From positions 6,964,170 to 7,028,169 of the forward strand of contig NC_021985.1 of the NCBI RefSeq assembly GCF_000444875.1: 64,000 nt of DNA, read 5' to 3'. Each line of letters starts with the position of its first letter. The first letter of the stretch is position 1. A program made the translations under genes and the position numbers. The stretch comes from Streptomyces collinus Tu 365. Its GTDB lineage: Bacteria > Actinomycetota > Actinomycetes > Streptomycetales > Streptomycetaceae. The notes below the pieces were generated by a model. The model ran no database searches. It was not told where the DNA came from and worked only from the letters and a program-made list of their open reading frames with translations. This document shows, piece by piece, positions 44,269-52,955 of this stretch.

Positions 44269-45446
44269 CCGAGACGACCGTGGCGAAGGCGCGGCTCACC
44301 TACGTGCCCGCGCAGCCCACCGCTTCCGAGAGGGCCGGGATCGTCCCCATGTCCCTGCGTACCGTGCACTTCGTCATGCCGGGCGGCGTCGACGACCCGG
44401 CCGCGCCGAGCGGCGGCAACGCCTACGACCGCCGGGTCTGCCTCGACCTGCCCGGCTTCGGCTGGCAGGCCGTGCGGCACGCGGTGCCCGGCAGCTGGCC
44501 GCGCCCCGCCCGCGCCGACCGCGACGTACTCGCCCGCACCCTGCGGGAACTGCCCGACGACACCGTCGTCCTGCTGGACGGCCTGGTCGCCTGCGGCGTC
44601 CCCGAAATCGTCGTCCCCGAGGCCGAACGCCTGCGCCTCGCGGTGCTGGTGCACCTGCCCCTCGGCGACGAGACCGGCCTCGACCCGCTCGTGGCCGCCG
44701 ACCTCGACGCGCGCGAGCGTGCGGTGCTGCGCGCGGTGCCCGCCGTGATCGCCACCAGCGACTGGGCGGTCCGCCGCCTCGTCTCCCACCACGGCCTGGC
44801 GCCCGAACGGGTGCACGTCGCCGCCCCCGGCGCCGACATCGCGCCCCTCGCCCCCGGCACCGACGGCGTCTCCCGCCTGCTGTGCGTCGCCGCGGTCACT
44901 CCGCGCAAGGGCCAGCACCGGCTGGTGGAGGCGCTGGCCGCGGTCACCGACCTGCCGTGGACCTGCGACTGCGTCGGCGGCCTGACCGGCGACCCGGAGT
45001 ACGTCGCCCACCTGCGCGGCCTGATCCGCGAACACGGCCTCCAGGACCGGCTGCGGCTGGTCGGGCCGCAGGCCGGCGCCGCACTCGACGCCAGCTACGC
45101 GACGGCCGACCTGATGGTCCTCACCTCGTACGCGGAGACGTACGGCATGGCCGTCACCGAGGCCCTGGCGCGCGGTGTGCCGGTGCTGGCCACCGACGTC
45201 GGCGGGGTGCCCGAGGCGGTCGGCCGCGCCCCCGACGGCGGCGTCCCCGGCATCCTCGTGCCGCCGGAGGACCCCGCCGCGTTCGCCGCCGAACTGCGCG
45301 GCTGGTTCGGCGAACCCGACGTGCGCCGCCGGCTGAAGGCCGCCGCGCGCGGGCGCCGCGCCGCCCTCGACGGCTGGGCGACGACCGCCCGCAGCCTGGC
45401 CGGGGTCCTCGGCCGGCTTCCGCAGGCCCAGGGGAGGGCGGCATGA
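44265..45446 (+). CDS. GT4-family glycosyltransferase
   Basis: GT-B-fold glycosyltransferase of 393 residues, retaining type. The C-terminal nucleotide-sugar site has LLCVAAVTPRKGQHRLVEAL near 203 and the E-x7-E motif in YAETYGMAVTEALARGVPVLATDVGGVPE near 288. The N-terminal acceptor domain contains VMPGGVDDPAAPSGGNAYDRR. The GTG at 44265 overlaps the PTPS stop, and its own stop overlaps the methyltransferase start, so the three are translationally coupled. This implies a glycosylated product. Donor and acceptor unknown. Confidence 0.92.
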   Translation: MTETTVAKARLTYVPAQPTASERAGIVPMSLRTVHFVMPGGVDDPAAPSGGNAYDRRVCLDLPGFGWQAVRHAVPGSWPRPARADRDVLARTLRELPDDTVVLLDGLVACGVPEIVVPEAERLRLAVLVHLPLGDETGLDPLVAADLDARERAVLRAVPAVIATSDWAVRRLVSHHGLAPERVHVAAPGADIAPLAPGTDGVSRLLCVAAVTPRKGQHRLVEALAAVTDLPWTCDCVGGLTGDPEYVAHLRGLIREHGLQDRLRLVGPQAGAALDASYATADLMVLTSYAETYGMAVTEALARGVPVLATDVGGVPEAVGRAPDGGVPGILVPPEDPAAFAAELRGWFGEPDVRRRLKAAARGRRAALDGWATTARSLAGVLGRLPQAQGRAA

Positions 45447-46645
45447 CCGAGACGACGACGGTGACCGGCGGGATCCCCGCCCAGCCGGGGCCCCGCGAGG
45501 GCGCGTATCCGCTGCCCGCCGGAAGCGAGGAGACACGGGTGGACGCCGGTGAGCGGACGGGCGAGCCGTCCGGTGCGGCCGCCGCAGGGCCGGACGGGCA
45601 GGGCACGCGGGGCGGGCAGGACGCGTACGGCGGTTCCCCGGGTGTGATCGCCGGTGCCGGGCCCGTCACCCGGCCCGGTGAGCGGGCCACGCTGCGGCTG
45701 CGGGAGGGCGCCGACGAGAACCACGGCGGGCACGGCGGGCACGGCGGACACGACGGGAACGACGGGAACGACGGGAACGACGACCGGGCCGGGGGACACG
45801 ACGGCGGCGAGGAGCCGGCGCGGTACGCCCCGGAGTGGCTCCAACTACGCGAACCCGCCGACGCGGACGCCCGGGCGGCGGACCTGCTGGACCCCCTGCG
45901 GGACCGGCTCGCCGCCCTGCCCGACCGGGAGGGCGGCCTCGTGGTGCACGACCTGGGCTGCGGCACCGGCTCGATGGGCCGCTGGCTCGCGCCCCGCCTC
46001 GACGGCGCCCAGCACTGGGTCCTGCACGACCGCGACCCGTACCTGCTGCACTTCGCCGCCGTCGCCTCCCCGCGCTCCGCCGCCGACGGCAGCCGGGTCT
46101 CGGTCGAGACGCGCCGCGGCGACGTCGCCCGGCTCACCCCGGACGCGCTGACCGGGGCCTCCCTGGTGACGGCCTCCGCGCTGCTGGACGTCCTCACCCG
46201 CGAGGAGATCGAGGCCCTCGCCGCCGCGTGCGCCGGCGCCGGCTGCCCGGCCCTGCTCACGCTGTCCGTCGCCGGACGCGTCGAACTCGCCCCGGCCGAC
46301 CCGCTGGACGCGGAGCTCACCGAGGCGTTCAACGCCCACCAGCGCCGTACCGGCCTGCTCGGTCCGGACGCGGTCACCGTCGCCTGCGAGGCGTTCGCCG
46401 AGCGGGGGATGACGGTACGGCTGCATCCCAGCCCGTGGCGGCTGGGCCCCGAGCACGCCGCGCTGACCGCGCAGTGGCTGCGCGGCTGGGTGGGCGCTGC
46501 CGTCGAACAGCGGCCCGAACTGCGCGAGCGCGCCGAGCGCTACCTCGCCGAACGCCTGGCCGCGTGCGAGGCCGGTGAGCTGGAGGCCGTCGTCCAGCAC
46601 AGCGACCTGCTGGCGCTGCCCCGGCCGTCGGGAGGGGCCTCATGA
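45443..46645 (+). CDS. SAM-dependent methyltransferase with low-complexity N-terminus
   Basis: A 400-residue protein. Residues 1-130 are disordered and Gly/Ala/Asp-rich, including HGGHGGHGGHDGNDGNDGNDD encoded by imperfect 9-bp DNA repeats at 45724-45782. The class I methyltransferase domain starts near 135, with motif I VHDLGCGTGSMG (about 168-179), HDRDPYLLHFA as motif II and RGDVARLTPDAL after it. It overlaps both neighbours by four bases. The methyl acceptor is presumably the glycosylated cluster intermediate. The repeat tract looks like recent slippage. Confidence 0.88.
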   Translation: MTETTTVTGGIPAQPGPREGAYPLPAGSEETRVDAGERTGEPSGAAAAGPDGQGTRGGQDAYGGSPGVIAGAGPVTRPGERATLRLREGADENHGGHGGHGGHDGNDGNDGNDDRAGGHDGGEEPARYAPEWLQLREPADADARAADLLDPLRDRLAALPDREGGLVVHDLGCGTGSMGRWLAPRLDGAQHWVLHDRDPYLLHFAAVASPRSAADGSRVSVETRRGDVARLTPDALTGASLVTASALLDVLTREEIEALAAACAGAGCPALLTLSVAGRVELAPADPLDAELTEAFNAHQRRTGLLGPDAVTVACEAFAERGMTVRLHPSPWRLGPEHAALTAQWLRGWVGAAVEQRPELRERAERYLAERLAACEAGELEAVVQHSDLLALPRPSGGAS

Positions 46646-47955
46646 GCGAGCCGGCCGGGGGAGGAGCGGGCACGGGCCGCCCGCACGAGGCGGCGACGGC
46701 GTTGGCGGAGGCGGCGACGGCGCTGCTGAAGCCGCTCGCGGGTGAGGCCGCGGGGGCCGGCGGCTCGTCGCCGGGCGGGTCCGGCGCTCCCGCGAGGGGC
46801 GAGCGCGGCGCATCCGGGCCGGCCGAGTCCAGCGCCTCGCTGCCCGCCCAGACCTCCACGGCCCGCACCGGCGCCCTCCTCGCGCGCCTCAACTCCCCGG
46901 CGTTTCGGACCCACTTCGGCACCGCGGCCGGGGTGGTCATCCTCGGCGTACTGCTGTGGCGGCTCGGTACCGGCGTGCTGCTCGACGGGCTGCGGCGGAT
47001 CGACGCGACGACGCTGCTCGCGGCGACCGGCATCGGCGTGGCCACCACCGTGTGCAGCGCGTGGCGCTGGCAGTTGGTGGCCCGGGGCCTCGGCATCCGG
47101 CTGCCGCTGGGCGCCGCGGTGGCCGACTACTACCGGGCGCTGTTCCTCAACGCGGCGCTGCCCGGGGGTGTGCTCGGCGACGTGCACCGGGCGGTGCGGC
47201 ACGGGCAGAGCGCCGGTGACGTGCGGCGCGGGGTGAAGGCGGTCGTCCTGGAGCGGGTCGCCGGGCAGATCGCGCTCGCGGTGTTCGGGGCCGCGGTGCT
47301 GCTGACCCTGCCGTCGCCGGTCCGGTCGGACGTCCGCGTCCTCGCCCTGCCGGTGGCCCTGGCCGCGGCGGCCGCGTTCGCCGTGCTGCGCGCCGTCCGC
47401 GGCAACCGCGCCTCCGCCCCCGGCGGCGGTGTGCGCCGGTTCCTCGCCGAGGCACGGCACGGGCTGTTCTCCCGCCGGTCCGGCCCCGGTGTCGCGCTGT
47501 CCTCGGCCGTCGTCCTGGCCGGGCACCTCGCGATGTTCGTCGTGGCGGCCCGGGTCGCGGGCTCGGCCGCCTCCGTCGCGGTGCTGCTCCCGCTCGCCGT
47601 CCTCGCCCTGGTCGCCATGGGCCTGCCGCTGAACGTCGGCGGCTTCGGCCCCCGCGAGGGCGTCACCGCCTGGGCGTTCGGCGCCGCCGGGCTCGGCGCG
47701 AGCAGCGGCGTGGCCGTCGCCGTCGTGTACGGCGTGCTCAGCTTCGTCGCGGCCCTGCCCGGCGCCGTCGTCCTCGTCGCCCGCTGGTGGACCGGGCTGC
47801 GCGGCTACTCCGGTACCGCGCCGGCGTCGGCGCCGTCGGCGGACGTGAGCAGCGCGAAAAGCGCGCCGAACGAATCCGCCAGGCTCGCCAGCAGTTCCTT
47901 CCCCTTTTCCGCCGAGCCCAGGGAAGGACGGCCGATGACGCCCGAATCGGTATAG
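46642..47955 (+). CDS. Flippase-like integral membrane protein (LPG synthase TM / UPF0104 family)
   Basis: A 437-residue protein. A disordered N-terminus of about 85 residues precedes eight or so membrane segments (AAGVVILGVLLWRLG near 93; NAALPGGVLGDVHRAVRHG near 172; VAMGLPLNVGGFGPREGVTAWAFG near 325). These conserved blocks match the AglD/MprF-like membrane family, often linked to lipid or glycan translocation. Its last 50 residues run 151 bp over the 3' end of the convergent creatininase gene and are Ser/Ala-rich without conservation signs, suggesting loss of an earlier stop. It could export or anchor the cluster product. Confidence 0.85.
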   Translation: MSEPAGGGAGTGRPHEAATALAEAATALLKPLAGEAAGAGGSSPGGSGAPARGERGASGPAESSASLPAQTSTARTGALLARLNSPAFRTHFGTAAGVVILGVLLWRLGTGVLLDGLRRIDATTLLAATGIGVATTVCSAWRWQLVARGLGIRLPLGAAVADYYRALFLNAALPGGVLGDVHRAVRHGQSAGDVRRGVKAVVLERVAGQIALAVFGAAVLLTLPSPVRSDVRVLALPVALAAAAAFAVLRAVRGNRASAPGGGVRRFLAEARHGLFSRRSGPGVALSSAVVLAGHLAMFVVAARVAGSAASVAVLLPLAVLALVAMGLPLNVGGFGPREGVTAWAFGAAGLGASSGVAVAVVYGVLSFVAALPGAVVLVARWWTGLRGYSGTAPASAPSADVSSAKSAPNESARLASSSFPFSAEPREGRPMTPESV

Positions 47956-48587
47956 GCGGACATTCCCACGGTGAGCAGATGGCGACGGTCGTCCGCGGTG
48001 AAATCGGCGGACTCGTATCCAGGGCGGACGAATTCGGGGTGAGCGTGCAGCAGAATCGACGTCTCGATTTCTCCGGCGTGCATGTCGGTCAGCAGCGAGG
48101 TGGTCACCCCCGCCCGCTGCCGAGCCGTCTCCCAGTCCTCGGCGGCCGGGAAGAGCCCCGTGCGCTCCCCGCGCGCGGACGCCTCCTGGACGACGTTGCC
48201 CAGCACGTAGTTCCCGCCGTGCCCGTTGACCACGACCAGCGCCTCGACACCGGAGCGGCGCAGCGACTCGGCGATGTCCCGGATCACCGCGTGCAGGGTC
48301 GGCGCGGAGATGCTGACCGTCCCCGGCCAGGCCGCGTGCTCGTGCGAGCAGGACACCGTCACCGGAGGAAGGAGGTGCACCGGGTACGCGTCGGCGATCT
48401 CCCGTGCCACGGCGCAGGCGACGAGCGTGTCGGTCGCCAGCGGAAGGTACGCCCCGTGCTGTTCGAGGCTGCCGACGGGAAGGACGGCGACCTGTGTTGA
48501 AACGCCCGCCCCCCGCATCCGTACGTCTTCCGTAGTGTCCGCCGGCACCACCCCGTATGCCACCGGCCGCGCGCCCGAACCACTCAT
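47805..48587 (-). CDS. Creatininase-family amidohydrolase, possible FAPy deformylase
   Basis: Metal-dependent amidohydrolase of 260 residues with all creatininase ligand positions: Glu42, His44 and Asp53 in GSLEQHGAYLPLATD, His123 in NGHGGN and Glu173 in MHAGEIETS. Beside a GTP cyclohydrolase predicted to make FAPy, the closest functional parallel is archaeal ArfB, a creatininase-family enzyme that removes the formyl group of FAPy nucleotide. That role is inferred from context. It is divergent from the ribA paralogue with only 38 bp between starts, so the promoters must overlap. Start ATG 48587. Confidence 0.85.
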   Translation of the reverse strand: MSGSGARPVAYGVVPADTTEDVRMRGAGVSTQVAVLPVGSLEQHGAYLPLATDTLVACAVAREIADAYPVHLLPPVTVSCSHEHAAWPGTVSISAPTLHAVIRDIAESLRRSGVEALVVVNGHGGNYVLGNVVQEASARGERTGLFPAAEDWETARQRAGVTTSLLTDMHAGEIETSILLHAHPEFVRPGYESADFTADDRRHLLTVGMSAYTDSGVIGRPSLGSAEKGKELLASLADSFGALFALLTSADGADAGAVPE

Positions 48588-48625
48588 CTTTTCCCGGCCT
48601 TTCGTCTCTGCTTAGGAATCAGATC

Positions 48626-49285
48626 ATGACAGAAAACCTCGGCGTCCTCGGCAAGAAGTCCTCGCGGCGTTCGGGCGCGGAACGCGTCGTGAATACCCCG
48701 TTGCCCACCGTGTACGGGAAATTCCAGGCGATCGGCTACCTGGACCACGACCGCGGTGACGAGCAAGTCGCCCTCGTGCACGGCGAGATCGGCGCGGAGA
48801 ACGTTCTGGTCCGGCTGCACTCGGAGTGCCTGACCGGGGACGCGTTCGGCTCCCAGCACTGCGAGTGCGGCGACCAGCTGGCCTCCGCCATGCGCGCGGT
48901 GGTCGCCGAAGGCAGCGGCATCGTCGTCTACTTGAGGGGGCACGAGGGGCGCGGCATCGGCCTGCTGGCCAAGCTGCGTGCGATGGCCCTGCAGGCGGAG
49001 GGCCTGGACACGGTCGAGGCGAACCTGGCGCTCGGCCTGCCGGTCGACGCCCGCGACTACGGCGTCGCCGCGCAGATCCTGCGCGACCTCGGGGTGCGCT
49101 CGGTCCGCCTGATGTCGAACAACCCGCGCAAGCGTGAGGCGCTGGTGCGGCACGGCATCCAGGTCGCCGAGCAGGTGCCGCTGCTGATCGAGCCGTGCGA
49201 GAGCAACATCACCTACCTGCGGACCAAGCGGGAGCGGATGGACCACATCCTGCCCCACCTGGACGCGGTCGCCCACGGCTCCTGA
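48626..49285 (+). CDS. GTP cyclohydrolase II paralogue (Met120 type, predicted FAPy-forming)
   Basis: A 219-residue RibA-like enzyme. Zinc ligands Cys68, Cys79 and Cys81 are in SECLTGDAFGSQHCECG; RGHEGRGIGLLAKLRAMALQ and TVEANLALGLPVDARDYG form the GTP site; MSNNPRKREAL is also conserved. The position usually occupied by Tyr in KLxAYxLQ is Met120. In S. coelicolor SCO6655, Met at this residue is reported to make the enzyme stop at the formylated product FAPy nucleotide rather than releasing formate. The gene stands apart from ribB/ribH. It probably supplies the first intermediate of this cluster rather than riboflavin. Confidence 0.92.
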   Translation: MTENLGVLGKKSSRRSGAERVVNTPLPTVYGKFQAIGYLDHDRGDEQVALVHGEIGAENVLVRLHSECLTGDAFGSQHCECGDQLASAMRAVVAEGSGIVVYLRGHEGRGIGLLAKLRAMALQAEGLDTVEANLALGLPVDARDYGVAAQILRDLGVRSVRLMSNNPRKREALVRHGIQVAEQVPLLIEPCESNITYLRTKRERMDHILPHLDAVAHGS

Positions 49286-49398
49286 ACCGCCGGTCTCCGA
49301 CCGCCGGGCCCCAGACCCACGGCTCCCGCCCCGCCGGCTCTTGCCGGACGGGCCGGCCCCGCCCGACGGCGGGGCCCGCCGGACCAGGCGCCCGCCCG

Positions 49399-49556
<158 letters not shown>

Positions 49557-49560
<4 letters not shown>

Positions 49561-50702
49561 ACCTTCGGGCCCGGGCGGTCATCGTCGGTGGCGGGGTGAT
49601 GGGCACGAGCATCGCCTACCACCTGGCGCGCGCCGGAGTGCGGGACGTGGTCCTGGTGGAACGCGACGAACTCGGCGCGGGCTCCACCTCCCGGGCCGCG
49701 GGCGGGGTGCGGGCCCAGTTCTCCGACGAGCTGAACATCCAGCTCGGCGCCCGCAGCCTGGAGGCCTTCGGCCGGTTCGAGGAGGAGATCGGCCAGGACA
49801 TCGGGCTGCACCGGGTCGGCTACCTGTTCCTGCTCTCCACACCCGAGCAGGTCGCCTCCTTCGAGGCGGGCGTGCGCCTGCAGAACTCCCTCGGGGTGCC
49901 CAGCCGGATGCTGACCCCGGCGGAGGCCCTCCGCCTGTCGCCGCTGATCAGGACCGACGGGCTGCTGGCCGCCGGCTACTCCCCGGACGACGGCCACTGC
50001 ACCCCCGAGGCGGTCGTCCAGGGCTACGCCACCGCCGCCCGTGCCCGCGGCGCCCGCATCCTGCGCCACACCGAGGTGACCGGCATCGAACGCGACGGCA
50101 CCACCGTCACCGCCGTCACCACCACCCGCGGCCGCATCACCACCGGCACGGTGATCTGCGCGGCCGGTGCCTGGTCGCGGGCGGTCGGCGCCCTGGCCGG
50201 GGTGGATCTGCCGGTACGGCCGCTGCGCCGGCAGATCGCCGTCACCGAACCGGTGCACGGCCTGCCGCCGGCACTGCCCATGACCATCGACTTCACCACC
50301 AGCCTCTACTTCCACGCCGAGGGCCCCGGACTGCTGCTCGGCATGTCCGACCCGGACGAGCGTCCGGGCTTCGCCACCGACACCCACGACCGCTGGATCC
50401 CCCGGCTGTGCGAGGCGATGCGGCGCCGCGCCCCCGCCCTGCTGGAACTGCGCCGCACCGGCGGCTGGGCCGGTCTGTACGAGAACACGCCCGACCACAA
50501 CGCGCTGATCGGCGAGGCGTCCTCGGTATCCCGTTTTCTGTATGCGACCGGCTTCTCCGGACACGGTTTCCTCCAGGGACCCGCCGTGGGCGAGATCGTC
50601 CGCGACCTGTACCTGGGCCGCGTACCCTTCCTGGACGTCAGCCCCCTGAGCGCCGGCCGGTTCGCGGCCGACGCCCCGCGCCCGGAGGCGAACCTGGTAT
50701 GA
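49557..50702 (+). CDS. FAD-dependent oxidoreductase (DAO / sarcosine oxidase-like)
   Basis: Flavoenzyme of 381 residues. The dinucleotide motif AVIVGGGVMGTSIAYHLA is at 7-24, and SRAAGGVRAQFSDELN near 45 and GWAGLYENTPDHNALIGE near 302 are typical of amine-oxidising DAO proteins. AAGGAGG lies before GTG 49557. Its stop overlaps the next start (ATGA), so it is co-translated with two saccharopine-dehydrogenase-like enzymes. Oxidation of a secondary amine or imino acid such as saccharopine, pipecolate or a related compound is a reasonable guess. Confidence 0.9.
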
Positions 50703-51760
50703 CCGAGCTCCATCTGTGGCTGCGCCACGAGGCCCGCACGACCGAGCGGCGCACGCCGGTCGTCCCCGCCGACGCCCGCCGTCTCGTCGCGCACGGGGTC
50801 CGCCTGACCGTGGAGGAGTCCCCGCAGCGGATCTTCCCGCTGGAGGAGTACGCGGCGGCCGGCTGCGGCACCGCACCGGCGGGCTCCTGGGTCACGGCCC
50901 CGCCCGACGCGGTGGTCCTCGGCCTGAAGGAACTCCCCGGCGAGCCGCCCGCGCTGACGCACCGGCACATCTCCTTCGGACACGCCTACAAGGGGCAGCC
51001 GGGCGCGGCCGACCTGCTGCGCCGGTTCGCGGCCGGGGGCGGGGCACTGCTGGACCTGGAGTACCTGGTCGACGAGCACGGCCGCCGGCTCGCCGCCTTC
51101 GGCTTCTGGGCCGGCTACCTGGGCGCCGCCCTCACCGTGCTCCGGCACCGCGGCCGGCTGACCGCCCCCCTGCGCCCGACCGGCAGGGAGGAACTGGACG
51201 CCGCCCTCCAGCGGGCCGCCGGCGACGAGGAGTTCACGGCTCTCGTGATCGGCGCGCTGGGCCGCAGCGGCCGGGGCGCCACCGCCGCCCTGGACACCGC
51301 CGGCGTGACCGCCACCCGCTGGGACCTCGCCGAGACCCGCGACCTGGACCGCCCGGCCCTGCTGGCCCACGACGCGATGGTCAACTGCGTGCTCGCCACC
51401 GCCCCCGTCCCGCCCTTCCTGCGGGAGACCGACCTGGACGACCCCGCCCGCCGCCTGCGCACCCTGTGCGACGTCACCTGCGACGTCGGCTCGCCGCTGA
51501 ACGTCCTGCCCGTCTACGACCGCACCACCGACTGGGCCGCCCCGGCACGCCGGCTGCGCGAGGACCCGCCGCTGGACCTCATCGCCATCGACAACCTGCC
51601 GTCCCTGCTGCCACGCGAGTCCAGCACCGACTTCTCCGCGGCCCTGCTGCCCGAACTGCTCGGCTTCGGCACCTCGGCGGCCTGGCGGCGCTGCCTCGAC
51701 CGGTTCCACCAGGCCTGCCGGGAACTCGGCATCGACGAAGGGCGGTCGCGTCATGACTGA
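50699..51760 (+). CDS. Saccharopine dehydrogenase, Lys1 type (NAD+, L-lysine-forming) homologue
   Basis: A 353-residue enzyme resembling fungal Lys1 / AlaDH-PNT fold. HEARTTERRTPVVPADARRL near the N-terminus and ISFGHAYKGQPG near 92 contain the Lys/His pair of the active site. LVIGALGRSGRGA near 182 is the NAD site. ATG 50699 overlaps the oxidoreductase stop. In its family it interconverts saccharopine with lysine plus 2-oxoglutarate. In a bacterium without the rest of the alpha-aminoadipate route nearby, the substrate may be a related amino-acid conjugate. Confidence 0.88.
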   Translation: MTELHLWLRHEARTTERRTPVVPADARRLVAHGVRLTVEESPQRIFPLEEYAAAGCGTAPAGSWVTAPPDAVVLGLKELPGEPPALTHRHISFGHAYKGQPGAADLLRRFAAGGGALLDLEYLVDEHGRRLAAFGFWAGYLGAALTVLRHRGRLTAPLRPTGREELDAALQRAAGDEEFTALVIGALGRSGRGATAALDTAGVTATRWDLAETRDLDRPALLAHDAMVNCVLATAPVPPFLRETDLDDPARRLRTLCDVTCDVGSPLNVLPVYDRTTDWAAPARRLREDPPLDLIAIDNLPSLLPRESSTDFSAALLPELLGFGTSAAWRRCLDRFHQACRELGIDEGRSRHD

Positions 51761-52904
51761 GCGCGTTCCGGCGAGCGGCACCGTGCACTGGGTGGGCGCG
51801 GGGCTGTCCACCGGCAGCGGACTGGCCGACCTGTGCGAGCGGGCCGCCCGGGTACGGCTGTGGCACCGTACCGAGGAACGCGCGGCCGGCGCCCTGGCCG
51901 GCATGGGCCTGACGGGACGGGCCGAACCCCGGGCGTTCACCCTGCCGGCCCTCGCCGCCGCTCTGGCGCCCGGGGACGTCGTCGTCTCCATGCTGCCCGC
52001 GCCCGAACACGCCGCACTGCTGTCCGCGTGCGTCCGGGCGCGTGCGCACTTCGCCTGCTCCAGCTACGTCTCGCCCGAGGTGCTCGACCAGGTCCCGGCG
52101 GCCCGGGCCGCCGGGCTCGTCGTACTCACCGAGGCGGGCCTGGACCCGGGACTCGACCACCTCTTCGCGCACAGCCTCATCGGCCGGGCGCGTGCCGAGA
52201 TAGGCCCGGACACCCCGGCGGACTACCGCCTGACCTCCTACTGCGGGGGTGTCCCGGCGGTCCCGAACGACTTCCGGTACCGCTTCAGCTGGGCACCCCT
52301 CGGCGTCCTCAACGCGTTGCGCGCGCCCGCCCGTTACCTGGAGGACGGCGCCGAGGTCACCGCCGCCCGGCCCTGGGAGGCCACCCGGCCGCTCGTCCTG
52401 GCCGGGGAGACCTTCGAGGCGTACCCCAACCGGGACAGCGTCCCCTTCGTCGAGCAGTACGGACTCCCCGCCGCGTGGACGGCCCGCACGTTCGTGCGCG
52501 GCACGCTGCGCCTGGACGGCTGGCGCAAGGCGTGGGAGCCGGTCTTCGAGGAACTGCGCGCGGGCGACGACGAGCGCATCGCCGCCCTGGCCCGGGAACT
52601 GGCCGCGGCCCATCCGACCACGGCCGCCGACCGCGACCGCGTGGTGCTCTCGGTGTCCCTGACGGTCGAGGCCGCGGACCGCACCTGGAGCGGCGGCTAC
52701 CTGCTCGACCTCGTCGGCGACGAGGAGGAGTCGGCGATGGCCCGCTGCGTCTCCCGGCCCCTCGCCCTCGGCGTCCGTCACATCCTCGACGGTTCCCTGC
52801 CGGCCGGTCTGAACCGGGCGGCGGAGACGGCCGCGCGATCGGCCCTGTGGCTGGCCGAACTCTCGGATGACGGAACGGACTTCGATTTCCGGCGGGATGC
52901 CTAG
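51753..52904 (+). CDS. Saccharopine dehydrogenase, Lys9 type (C-terminal family) homologue
   Basis: A 383-residue enzyme resembling saccharopine reductase. The Rossmann start VHWVGAGLSTGSGLADL is at about 11-27. DVVVSMLPAPEHAALLSACV near 76, VVLTEAGLDPGLDHLFA near 124 and TSYCGGVPAVPNDFRYRFSWAP near 165 correspond to conserved Lys9 blocks. It overlaps the Lys1-like gene by eight bases and ends the operon. With both half-reactions and an FAD oxidase encoded together, the operon could make or break a saccharopine-like imino acid. Confidence 0.88.
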   Translation: MTERVPASGTVHWVGAGLSTGSGLADLCERAARVRLWHRTEERAAGALAGMGLTGRAEPRAFTLPALAAALAPGDVVVSMLPAPEHAALLSACVRARAHFACSSYVSPEVLDQVPAARAAGLVVLTEAGLDPGLDHLFAHSLIGRARAEIGPDTPADYRLTSYCGGVPAVPNDFRYRFSWAPLGVLNALRAPARYLEDGAEVTAARPWEATRPLVLAGETFEAYPNRDSVPFVEQYGLPAAWTARTFVRGTLRLDGWRKAWEPVFEELRAGDDERIAALARELAAAHPTTAADRDRVVLSVSLTVEAADRTWSGGYLLDLVGDEEESAMARCVSRPLALGVRHILDGSLPAGLNRAAETAARSALWLAELSDDGTDFDFRRDA

Positions 52905-52955
52905 ACGGCCCGGCGGGGCAGCCGGTCCGCGCGCGGCATCCCCCGGCCGGGCGGC

